Below, one piece after another: positions 36,357 through 48,012 of a DNA stretch of 64,000 bases. The position numbers and the translations under genes are program-made. Positions within the stretch are counted from its first letter, which is position 1. Each line of letters opens with the position of its first letter. The stretch is taken from assembly GCA_947034895.1 (NCBI GenBank), contig OX344764.1:47969348-48033347 (forward strand). Direction: 5' to 3'. The notes beneath the pieces were generated by a model. That model worked only from the letters and a program-made list of their open reading frames with translations, was not told the origin of the DNA and searched no databases. The stretch is from Rhytidiadelphus loreus. Taxonomy: Eukaryota > Streptophyta > Bryopsida > Hypnales > Hylocomiaceae.

Positions 36357-37291
36357 TTAACCCCTTAAGTTCCTTGACTAAGTTTTCACCAAAAATGCTT
36401 AAAAATTGTCGTTTCTAATACAAATACCAACTTTTAGAAGGAAAAAAACACATTTTGAACACAAGTAACCATAGAATCTTGTAGTACGCCGGTTAGAAAA
36501 GATGAAAAAAATTCAGAATTTTTCATCGTGTATATTGCAAGATATAAGCATTCAAATTCACTAAAATCATTTTTTTGGCCCTGCAAAAAAGAGGGCAGCT
36601 ACACTTCATGAGCTCACTTTTCTATGAAAAAATGCCTATAGTAAAATGGTGGTGCTTCTTTGAATTCTTTTTCCTAGACAAGTTGGCTACATGCTTGAAA
36701 ATTTTAAGACCATTCGGAATTGTACCACATATAGGGAAAAAATAATAAGTAGAAAAAGTAAAGGATGAATCAAAATACAAAATTGTTAAGAATTTAGTTA
36801 TGGAATAGAAAAATACCAATCCCAGTGGGTGCAATGTTGTAATAAACAATCTACATCCCATGATTTTATTTTTTTCAAAGAATATTGAAAATTGAATAAG
36901 ATAAATGACTCCAAAGTTTATTTCAAAGTAGAGATTCCACAATTGCCTGCAAACTAAAATTCCTCATAACTTTTAACTCATTGATAAAAATGGAATGATT
37001 CAAAACTTTCTGTGTATGTATCACTCTAGAAAACCAATTTCAAATCCTTGTTTTGAAAAAAGTAATTTCTGTTATCTGCCCGGACTACCTACCTAGGGAA
37101 AAAGTAACATATTAGGCCATAACTTTCGACTCATATTTCCAAACGTCATGAAATTTAGTGCATGTGAAAGATATTCCTTTTCCCCACATTCTATTAAAAT
37201 TTCAGCCTAAAATACGCAAATCTCTAGGCACAAGTACCTGCCCAAAATTTCTATGTCACTAAGAAACGCATGCTGGTCCTTTAGGAGTTAA
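36357..37291. mobile_element. TTAA-bounded element, copy C (935 bp)
   Basis: It starts TTAA-CCCCTTAAGTTCC and ends GGTCCTTTAGGAG-TTAA. The interior repeats phrases seen in copies A and B (TTTTCATAGGG-type strings, CATAACTTTTAACTCATT). Non-coding. Confidence 0.65.
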
Positions 37292-37855
37292 GAGGATTCT
37301 TTTCAGAAAAATTCTTTTAGAAGTCTAGTTTTAGCATAAAAAATTCAATTCTGAAAATGAATGATGATGATTTTTCTATTCAAGATTTTGTGCAAGGGGG
37401 GCATTGCAAATCTTTATTTTCTAGTGTTCAGGGCTATTGGAAACAAGTCTCAAATATACTAGAAAAAATCACATTAGAAATTTTCTTAAAAGAATCGTAA
37501 AATAGATTTTTAGAAACTATAAATTGATCGGATTTATACATGTTATACCCTTTAACCTCATATTTTTTTGGTAACCAATTTTTTAGATTTGACATGTGAA
37601 AAGAGGATTGAAAAACTTCAAATCACTTTTATAATTTTAACTTACACCCTCATGATCAAACATTATAATCTTTCTATCCATAAGTGATATTGTTGTGTTT
37701 TCTTTTTCTATGTAATCTCTAACATGTCTAGCTTGAATTTGTATGGTTACAATTTTTTTTTTAAACTTGATAAAACTTATCAAAATGCTAACAATTTGTT
37801 CAATTTAGAACAAATTCCAAGAAGCTCAAAAAAGCTTTGAGCATTGAGGGGTTCA
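37292..37855. mobile_element. decayed TTAA-type element related to 61,648-62,292
   Basis: The interior aligns with 61,648-62,292 along nearly its full length (shared TTAACCTCATATTTTTTTGG, AACATTATAATCTTTC and AAGTGATATTGTTGTG). The right end is GAGGGG-TTCA, a mutated TTAA. The left end abuts copy C and is not recognisable. Confidence 0.6.
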
Positions 37856-38564
37856 AATCATCACTGAGACCTAGTGCAAGCTATGTTCCAGGTATAACTC
37901 ACTCAACACCAAACAAAGACGGGAAATTATATTTTTTTGATTTTCAATTGTGAAGATGCATACCAAATGTATGTTATTTACTTGTCATTTTTAGTGACAC
38001 TTCTCGAGCCCTAAGGGGGGCGGGGGCTAGCTTTTGACCCTTGCAATCGGTGGAGTGTCTGTACCGTATGATTACAAAATGACTGTGAAGCCCACCAAGA
38101 TCTCAAATTCTTTCCATCTTACTCATTCCAAAAATTCAGTTCAGTTACCCTTTTCTATATCCTCCCAATTGATCATCATGAGAATCTGTAGAAGGTGGGC
38201 AGCCCCGCAAACCGCCACTTTTTGCTCCACTGTGCCTACTTACTATTATTACACTGGTCAAATTTTTATATTTTCCTTGTTGGGAAGTGAAACAAGGTTC
38301 CAACACACCAAAGAAGGCAACATTTGGATACCATACGCAAAAGTTACAAAGGGTCAAAGTTTTTTTGATAGAGGTTCTAAAATTGTTTCTTCCACATAGG
38401 TACATATTGATCTTTTAGATGTACATAGTGTGATGATGACAATTTGGGATCAATGGGACATTTGAGGGGGGTTACCTTAGTTTGGATCCTAGACATTGAT
38501 GCCTAAACCTATTTGTTTCAATCCAATGATGTAAAAGTTAACCATTAGATGAGATCTGGGGGTC

Positions 38565-38868
38565 TGGAGGGTTTTTTGAGGCCTGTTCCCAACTCCGTTT
38601 TCCTAGGTTTCATTGAACACCGATGTCAAAATTTAAAAAAATAAAAAAAATAAAAAAATAAAAAAAATAAAAAAATAAAAAATAAAAAATCTTAAAATGA
38701 AAAACAAAGTTCAATTTTTATTTTTTTAAATTTAAAAGTGACGTGGTAGCTGTTGTGTCATATAATCATTGCTCATGAACTGCAGTTTCGGACAGTTTCG
38801 GCTAGTTTTTAGATTGGAAACTCACAACTTTCCAAAGTAGGAAAAAAACATGTAATGTATGATATACT
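38565..38868. repeat. dispersed repeat copy with (A)nT low-complexity tract
   Basis: 38,632-38,690 is almost only A with scattered T. The flanks resemble 31,560-31,850. Immediately followed by TTAA-bounded copy D. Confidence 0.45.
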
Positions 38869-39822
38869 TTAACCCCTAAACGTCCAAACAACGTTTTTTG
38901 ACAACATAGCGATTTCGGGTAGCTCACTACAGACGGGATTTTTATTTATTTTTCTTTGAAATTTTCACACAATGTGTGCCCAAGGAGTAGCTTTAAGGCC
39001 CAACAATTTTCATAACTTTTGACTACATTGTTAAAAAATTATTGCATGATATGTAATTTTCAGAGTTCAGTGGGCATCCCAAGCAGAAAAAAAACTTCTT
39101 TGAAAATCACTTCTTAAAAAAATAAAAATTTGAAATTGGTTCTCTAGATTTATATATACGCGGTAAGCTTTGAATCATTTCATTTTGATTAATGAGATGA
39201 AAGTTGTGAGGAATTTTAGTTTGATTTAGTTTGTGGGTAGTTATGGAATCTCTACTCTAAAATAAACTTTTAAGTCCTTTATTTAACTTAACTCTAAATA
39301 TTTTTGTAAAAAAATAAAGACTTTAGATGTATATTGTTTATTGCTACATTACAACCATTGGGATTGGCATTTTTCAATTTCATAAATAAATTGTTAACAA
39401 TTTAGTATTTTTAATCATTCTCTACTTCTTTCAACTTACTATTTTTTTTTCTATATGTTGTACAATTCCAAATGATTTAAAATTTTTCAAGCATGTAGCC
39501 AACTTGACTTGAGAAATGAATCCAAAGAGTAACTACGATTTTGGACATTTTTTCATACAAATGTGACCTTGTGAAGTACAGTTATCCTTATTTTCATAGG
39601 GCCAAAAAAAGGATTTTTGTCACTTCAAACGTTAATATCTTACAATCTACATGATGAAAAATTTTGAAATTTTTTCCACATCTTTTCAAACTATTTTACT
39701 ACAAGATCCTATGGTTACATGTGTTCTATAATGTTTTTCATCTAAAATTTGGTGCTTGTAAATGCAAGGGCAGTTTTGGAGCAGTTTTGGTGAAAACATA
39801 GTCTTTGGCATTTAGGGGTTAA
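38869..39822 (+). mobile_element. TTAA-bounded element, copy D (954 bp)
   Basis: It starts TTAA-CCCCTAAACGTCC and ends GGCATTTAGGGG-TTAA. It is highly similar to copy A (17,620-18,570) in the same orientation and almost the same length, which fixes the element's boundaries. Confidence 0.8.
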
Positions 39823-42037
39823 GATATGAGCACCTATTATCGTTACTAATTACAACTAAACATATTTTTTATTTATTAAATCTTCTTGACATTTATTAAA
39901 AAAGATTTCAATACCTTTTAACATTTATTATTTGAAAATTGTATGAATTAGTTATGAACTTTCAAAGTATTGTCTTTAGGTACTGTCATGCTTAGATTGT
40001 GTACTTTTTGCATAATCAATATCTAACTAAAAGTTTCACTTTGCGGTCCAAGTAAAGGTGTCGCATTTGGGGCAGTGTTAATCATGGGTGTACCGTGTAC
40101 GTACCGTACAAATGAATGGTGCCCAAGTTGCTTCCTTGCAAATGAATAACTTAGAATTGATCAACAAAGAACCAGCTTGATGAAACTTTGCATGATAACA
40201 TTCTTCTTCCAACCCACTTGGCAACAGTGGATGAGGTTTCAATTTCAAAGTAACTGAAGTTAATGGAGAAATGTATCCTGGTGAAGTACTGTGTGATGGA
40301 AAAGGATCATTGTAGGGTCGAGATTGCACGCAAAAATTGGGATGATGTCTGTCTTGGTGTAGTAATAATGGCCAATCTTGGTTCATTTCTGTGAAAAAAA
40401 CTCACCACCAACCATACAACGATGTTTAATTTGCATGAGTCTGTCCTCACAAAAAAGAGATCAGTCCAAATGAAAAAGTGAGCATGCCGTGAATTTTAAT
40501 CTTGAAGAGTGTAGACATGGTCAAAAGTGGAAACTTCCGTATTTACAAGGCAAAGGTTGATTGAACGAATGAATTATTGGAGAAGTTGCAAGGAAAAGGA
40601 ACCCAAGGGAAGAAGATATGCTATAAAAAAAAAACATGTTTTTGTATTCTCAAATAGGTAATCCTGAGTGGCAGAATTAAAAAAATGACCTTATTCTTTT
40701 TTATAATAAATAATGAAAATTCATTTATAATGCAACCACGCCATTTGGTTTGGGTATCTTTCCACCATCATCTGGTAGTTTAGGGTCATCTCAAACTCCA
40801 GACCTCAGACTTAACTTAACCCTACTTGAGTTAACTTAACTTACGTGCTCACTTGCAGACTCACCAAGTGACTTGCTGACTCAAGTTCAGTTCCAGAAAT
40901 TTGACAAACTTCATCTTGGGTGGACCTGGAAGCAGCAAATAAGTTGCTGTCCCGGCCTGCTTTGGGTTCTTCTGGAGGGTAATACTAATAACAAAATTAG
41001 TGTAGAACGGGGCTTTTCTTTTTGGATTTCTGCTACGAGATTGCAACAGAAAAAAATAATCTGGGAAAAAAATGGCAAAAAACTTGGATGAAATTGCGAG
41101 ATTGTGGCTGAAAACCAAATTACAGACATGTGATATGTGCCAATGTGATATTTTCTATCCAATGTGTATATGAATGTTGAAATCTGGAGCACCACTATAA
41201 CATTTTATATCACCACTTTGGCACTTCTTAAAAAATGAAAAAACAATAACAACCTAGTGTAGAAATCTCTCATTGCACATTTCCATTTCCAAAAGAAAAA
41301 GAAGAAGGGTAATTTTTTGTCTTAAAGAATGGTGTGAATGGTGTGTCAAGTGTTGGGGAATGGCTCACCTATCTAAGGTAAGTGGGTCATTCACCCCACA
41401 CAACATAAAACTGGACACTCACCACACAAGGACTCCATAGTTCTTGAAAATTGAGAACAATGTCAATAACAACAGGAATGCACTTGGATGAATCTTTCAT
41501 TCATACCAATGAACTCTTGTGAGAGTCGATGATCTTTTTGGATGGAAGTTGCATTCATACTATAGATGCAGAACTGAATGACTCTTTATTGCAATTGATG
41601 AAACGCTACATAAAACCCCTATTCTGAGTGTGGAAGCATTTTGAACATTGGATTGGAGGATGCAGACAAAGGTGTAGGCGCTATAGAGAGAGGCACTAAG
41701 GAGAGTTATGTAAAGCTGTAAAGTGGCACATCAATTTACAAAAACAAGGTATTTACATTTCAAATTTATACAACTTCAACATTTTTCAACTTCAAACCCT
41801 ACACTTTTCAATCCAATGCTTTTCATTTACTATGCCTCTATGTGCGTAGATGAGGCCTCTTGCTAAGAGAGTATGACAACATTTGCATACCAATGTAAAT
41901 GTACCTAAGAGGCTAAGGAGTGGACCAGTTGCAAAAGAACCAAGAAATGATCTTCAAGACTTGAACTTACAATAATCAAGAAGAAAACAAACAAGAAGAA
42001 GGGTCAGTGGTCAGAATGTGACATTGCAACTAAAAAA
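39823..42037. other. non-coding interval upstream of the pogo-like pseudogene
   Basis: No convincing gene. A 102-codon minus-strand frame at 40,078-40,386 has no recognisable domain. 40,960-41,260 is the inverted partner of 33,590-33,960. Confidence 0.45.
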
Positions 42038-43222
42038 ATGTCAATAAGGCAAGTTGGAGAATATTATGGGATACCACCCTCAAGCATTCAAGATTGGAAG
42101 AAAAGAAAAACAACTTCTAAAATTGTGGCCATCAAACCTACCTATCAAAAATAGAAGAATTGGCACTAGTCCAATGGTGCTTTTCAATGCAACAAGTAGC
42201 CTTACGTATTACTCTAAATATGCTAAAGTTCACTATCAAAAGTATCTTGGAAAATTCACCAAGAAAACATCCCTTCAAAAAAAGAGTTCCTAGTGCTAAA
42301 TGGTGGGTTCTATTCAAGCAAAGGCATCTAGAAATTTGCCTAAGGTGTCTAGATGGGTTGGAAGTTAGAAGAGCTTTAGGGTTTACAAAACAAAAACATC
42401 AACCTTCTACAACAAGTTTACAAAACCGAAGACTACCACTCTAGTTGCATATGGAATTCAAATGAAATAGGCGTGAGTGTAGGGGATGGGAATTCAACTA
42501 TCAAAGTTGTTTGCTTATGCAAACAATAGGGAGTGGATGTCCATCATGACATATGTGAACGTTGCTAGTTGTCATATCCCAAACCTATACATCTTCAAAA
42601 GAAAAAACAGGCCATAAATTTATTATATTAGAAATTGTGAAGTAGGTGCAAAAATGACATTCTAAGAAAATGGATATATGACTTCTGAAATCTTCCTAGA
42701 ATGGTTAGGTCATTTCAAAAACAACATTCGAAGTAGAATGTCAAAGGAGAACAAGCATTTGTTAATATTGGATGGTCATACAAGCCATGTTACTAATGAG
42801 GCTATTGGGTTTGGAAGAGAGAATGGATTGGACATTCTTACCCTTCCTTCTCATTGCTCCTATGAGCTTCAACCACTAGATGTAGCAATCTTCCACCCAT
42901 TCAAACTAAATTTGGATGTGGAAAAAATGAATTAGATGAGAAATAATCCGCAATGGGCACAAGGAGCTACAATGAAGTCCATGCTTATTGAGATGTCTTC
43001 AAGAGCTTTAGCAAGGCTCTTAAACTAGATAATATAAAATTTGGCTTTGCTACTATAGGAATATATCCTATTAATATTACATCTATGGATTCAAAGTTCA
43101 GTCTTGATACTATACATGAAGGAGAGAGGACACTAGAAGGAGAACAAAATGCCCAAGCTAATTCCATTATACCAAGAATTTTCTCACAAATAAATCCTCC
43201 TCCTATGCTATATACATGTACC
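42038..43222 (+). pseudogene. pogo/Tigger-like (Tc1/mariner superfamily) DDE transposase pseudogene
   Basis: A broken plus-strand coding region spread over several frames. An N-terminal helix-turn-helix of Psq/CENP-B type appears at 42,038 (MSIRQVGEYYGIPPSSIQDW). A second DNA-binding part follows near 42,280 (KWWVLFKQRH...DGLEVRRALGFT). The DDE_1 domain from 42,678 has LLILDGHTSHVT and LPSHCSYELQPLDVAIFHPFK, with the second and third acidic residues in expected context. The typical tail (KFGFATIGIYPIN) is in a third frame near 43,040. Stops and shifts make it inactive. Confidence 0.8.
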
Positions 43223-44814
43223 TAATCTATTCCTAGAGCTAGATGTGTGCATACTTGGCCTATCTTCTCAAAGTGTAGTTGAAACTCTTGATGAAATCAT
43301 CGAATCCCTTTCTCAATTGTCTTTCTCAATGGTAGCTAATTTAGAGACTCAAAGGATGTCTCCTATTCATGTTGCAACCAATTACCTGGCAAGATTAGGT
43401 TGACTAACCTTTATAACATAAACATTCCAATCATGTAGCATCTCTATATAACAAATGTTGTTTCAATTATATAACTAGAACAATTCACACAATGTCATGT
43501 TTATATGTTCAACTTCAACTAAGATGAAGTTGAGGAAGAAGATGCAATTTTACCTAAATGACGAGATCCCAATTGAATACCAAGGATGGCATTGTTGCCA
43601 CATAGAAGAAGGAAAATATGAATCAATCAAACCTCCAACAAGAGTTCCTTTTCATGAGCTGGTGCAATTTACAATATATGTTGCTTCCATACAACATGTT
43701 GTCGATGGTATAGTTGTTGCACCAATTTAACATCATAAACCATGTGAGATTTCTAAACAAAGCAAAACAACACTTTTACAAATCCTTATAGTTCCACACA
43801 TTTGTGCAGGCAAAGAGGAGAACTATTGCTTTGTATAGTCACAATAAGCTTATTACAAGTAAATCATTTGTTGCCGAGATCAAATAAAAGGAAGACAAAG
43901 AAGCTAACATTAAAACTAGCCCTTCAAATGAAAAGAAAGGCAAAGCAAGAAGAATCATATAGAAAAAAGCAGGAAAAAGAAAAGAAAAAATAGACTGACA
44001 ACATGGTCAAAAAATGGATAAAAGAAATGGAAAAGAAGGTTGACTAAAGAGCATGTCAATGGCAGGTCTACACACAAGTGTGATAATTAACAATAACTAG
44101 TTTGATATGAAGAGCAATTAGAGTTAGCTTTGCTTTGGTTATTAACCTATAATCCTTCATGTATAAGCTTCTTTAGAAGTTAAATTTGTCAATTGAATGC
44201 ATTTATATTTTTGAACTGGTTATGATCATTGCCCTAATAATAATTATTGAACTCAATGATCAAGTTTCTAAGGTTCAAGCATTAGTCGTCTGTCTCTGAC
44301 CTTACTACTTTCTCATTTGATTAGGGTTCAAAATTAGGATTTAAGATTAGGATTTAGGATTAGGGTTTAATAATAGTTAGGGCTTAATTAGGATTCAAAA
44401 TATATTTAATATAGGGTTCAAGTTTAGGATTAGGGTTCAAGTTAGGGTTCAAAATAATAATTAGGGCTCAAATTACTATTTAAATTAGGATATAAATAAA
44501 TAATTAGGGTTAAATTAGGGTTCAAATGTGTCAACCATCTAATTCTTGTAGCACCTAAAAATTTGCAATAGAGAAAATTGAAACGAAGGATCATGTTGCA
44601 ATAGAGGGAAATGAAAAGTCTTCTAAAAATAATCAATTAATGGTTAATCCCTAATTGTCATGTCTTTGACAAATTGAGAGTGAAAAATCATTCTCAAAGG
44701 AAAAAAGCTCATTTCAGCCACTTGAATCCAATGCCACAAACAAAAGACATGATTTTTTTATTTGATGGCATATTATAAAGTAAGAAACAAGGTAATATTT
44801 ATTCTAACTTCTCT
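43223..44814. other. non-coding; 3' remnants and telomere-like repeats
   Basis: No gene recognised. A lysine-rich frame near 43,860-43,990 may be more of the pogo-like element's C-terminus or a chance A-rich frame. 44,321-44,526 is a degenerate telomere-like array. Confidence 0.45.
44321..44526. repeat. degenerate telomere-like TTAGGGTT(CAAA) repeat
   Basis: Many short irregular units such as TTAGGGTTCAAA, TTAGGATT and TTAGGGCTCAAA. It resembles plant telomere repeat TTTAGGG but is interstitial and impure. Confidence 0.7.
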
Positions 44815-45964
44815 TTAACCCCTAAAGTCCCATTGTCCCCTCGGGGGACAATTTGGAATTTGGGCAGGTTCCTATGGACTGAAATTTTACCCTAATTTTT
44901 TGAAACTTTTTCAGGACATGTAGTTTTCCAAGAGGTTTGAGAAAATATAATTTTCATTTGAATCCAATGCCGGATGAAAAAGTTATAGGTTTTTTTTAGT
45001 GAAACTAAACTCGAAGGGCAGACTGGGCAGGCAATTCTTCCTTGACTTTGGAAGAGGGCAAGGTTTAGAGTGCAAACCGGACCCTGGAAGTGGGCAACGG
45101 GTGAAATAGCACAGGCCGGGCGACCACAGGGCATACAGACAGGCCCCAGGCCCAGACTGGACAGGAGGCCCCTGCTCTGCAACAGACATGGAGGTCCGGT
45201 GGGAGACAGCGGGAGGTCTGGTGGGGGAGGATGGCCTTCTAACAAGTGACCTTCTGTGAAGGAGGCGAGCTCCGGCGTTCCCAATGTCGGGAACTTCATC
45301 GGGAACTCAGATGAGAACTTGCAGGGTTTTACAGGGAACACAATGGGACCCGTTTTTAGAATTGCCCAATGCCATTTTGCATTTACCTAATATCATACGC
45401 ATTTGAAATTGCATACACTTTAGGGAATGTTTTTTTTTCCAATTTTTTTTTGGATCTTGTAAATAATGATTTCATCTTTCAATCTACCGTTCGGATTTGT
45501 GAGATTTGAAAAAAATTGGGTTGAAAATCTCATAGCAAAATAAAGGTTTGTATTGTCATTTTTCACAACATACTTGCATTGCAAGATTTTTTTGGGAGTG
45601 TTGTAAGTCTCCAAATCATTTGAAAATTTGTGTATGTCTTCCTAAGATGATTTAGAATATGGTAGATTTTTAAATTCAAAGTCCGTAGTGCAAAAAAATT
45701 CAACCAATGGCAGTCAAAGTCATCTGAAATTTCAGGGCAGCGCCCAAAAAAACTTTTCCCCAAACTTTGGATGCAATTATCTTCCAATCCGTACGGTCAA
45801 ACTCGATGAAAATTTTACCGCATCATCTTTGTCAAGTTAAGTACAACATCTTACGGTTAGATTTTTGAAAAAAATAAAATTCTGGGTTTTTGGCTGAACG
45901 TAACAGAAATGACAGTTTTCACTGGTTTCTGGCCAGAAAATGGCCTTGGGACTTTAGGGGTTAA
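44815..45964 (-). mobile_element. TTAA-bounded element, copy E (1150 bp)
   Basis: It starts TTAA-CCCCTAAAGTCCC and ends GGGACTTTAGGGG-TTAA, a 13-bp perfect terminal inverted repeat beyond the TTAA. It is related to 35,040-35,968 in opposite orientation and carries an extra GC-rich segment at about 45,010-45,350. Non-coding. Confidence 0.8.
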
Positions 45965-48012
45965 GCTAGTGAATGCTCACTTCATTTATGCAAATTCACT
46001 CATGCATGATCTCATTTTGTGCCGTAACCTTTAAATTTGTCAACCATTTTCAAGGTGTTTTGAATTTTGATTCTGTAAGTTAAAAAGAGTTGAAGCTCAA
46101 AGTAAGATGAGTCATTTTAAGGCAGAATTAATTGTAGGATCTTGTAGAAAGTCAAGTCCTTATCATCTCTACAAAGTTTGGTTTCAATCCAAGTTATAGA
46201 TTAGAAGATTAAACCTAAAAGAAAACAATACTACAAAGAAATCAATGTTTTGGTGTAGCTGAAATATTGCTTTGATTGGCTCTTTTGGACACATAACATT
46301 TTAGAAACTTGACATACCCACACATCAAACAAAGTTGAAAAAGGGGGAGGGTAGTGCTGCTCCAAGTATAATCTACTATTGAATAGCTCATTGAAAAAGG
46401 GCCATGAATGGTTTAGGCTAGGAACCCATTAGAATTTCAATCATCATCATTGTCCAACTTCATTATTCTTCCACTTGAGATGGTTTTCAACATTTGTCTT
46501 TAGGATATTCCTCACATAATTTGCCACACATTACTTCTAAAAAGTGCACCAAAAGTCTCCAACTACCTCTCTCCCATCCCAAAGGTTGGACCCAACCTTA
46601 CTAACACCAAGCAACATAATTATGACCTTGCCCGCCTACCTCCACCTCAATACTTCATAAGTTGTATATACCTTAGAAATTGTTTAGACACATAGAAGAG
46701 ATGTGTATCTCTTCTTAGGGGATAATGAACTTCCATTCATTTATAGGTGTAACTTATCTATGATTGACAAGGCCACCAATTTTGTTGTGTGTTCATTTTT
46801 CTTATTTTTGAAATGTGCAAAAGTAATAAGAAGCACGCAATCAAACATGAAAGAAAAACTACTCGTACCACCTAAGATAGGATAGCCTACTATTGTCCCA
46901 TCATATTATTGCACATAGTCAAGAAATATTCTTACATGTGTATTCTAAATCAATTCATTTTTGGAAAAAATAAAAAATTATAGGTGGTGAATTTTTTAGA
47001 AAACGGGGCAAACCCTATAAAGTTGAACTCAATTTCATAGCCCATGATTTTAATCTGGGAATCTCAAAGGGATCTGAACTGCACCTTAGGGTTGACATAG
47101 AAGTATGCAAAATTTGTCATCATTGTGTTTGTCAGAATACAAGTACCATATTACCCGTACATGAGGTTTAAAATTAGTCAAATTAGTAGAGCTCTTGACA
47201 CAGATTGACCGTGGAAAACAATACAATACACTGAAAAATAGCCAATCTAGACAAATTTCCAGTCACAACTGTAGTTCACAGATTAGATGCCCACCTTCAC
47301 CTATAAGCCCACCCGTTAAGCACAAATCCTTCCACTTTGCTGAGTTTCAATGGCTGAAGTTTCATATCCTCAAAATGGTCTTCAAAATTGACTGAGCTGA
47401 CAAAGTTGAACATCAAATCTTCAATTCTTGCAAGATGATAATTCATGATTGGAACTGTGACAGTAGATAGTGGCACCTAGTCACAATTAAATTTCACATG
47501 TACAATTGTTGCTTGATATGCTACATCACCTACATGATGCACCAAACTGTGGTTTGTCAAGTTAGAACCAATAAAAGCGAACCATCAAATACATTGACAC
47601 CAAACTAATTTGTAAGTATGAAAATGAGATAATCAAGAAATGACTTATGATTGAAAGCATTTGAATATTCATCAAGCCTCAAGTTGCACTATCAATGGTT
47701 TCTTCTTATACGCGAAATCACCATCGTGAAGATTTCTTCAGAACAGCATCTTCAAAGTTATGCAGCAAAGCTATGTATCTGCTGAAACCAACTTACAGCC
47801 CCATTTATTGGAATCTGTGACATTTGATGATTGTACAAATGCTGTCTGTAATGTGAACTTCGATTTTTGTACAAAAAACTCTTGAACAACAACCTGAATG
47901 ACAACCAAAAAAACCGCGGGACAGCCGCTGGTCCACTTGATACCTAGAAACGCCCACCTGTAGCCATTCTTTCTATCTGAAAAAACTCCAGCTGCAAAAA
48001 TTCGGCCCAATG
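45965..48012. other. non-coding, 3' flank of the PARN-like gene
   Basis: AT-rich with no gene recognised. The 3' untranslated region of the minus-strand PARN-like gene lies in its upper few hundred bases. Confidence 0.45.

Noticed and set aside
40078..40386. 102-codon minus-strand frame as a gene
   Set aside because: No recognisable domain, no supporting exons and no motif. Left unannotated as a gene.
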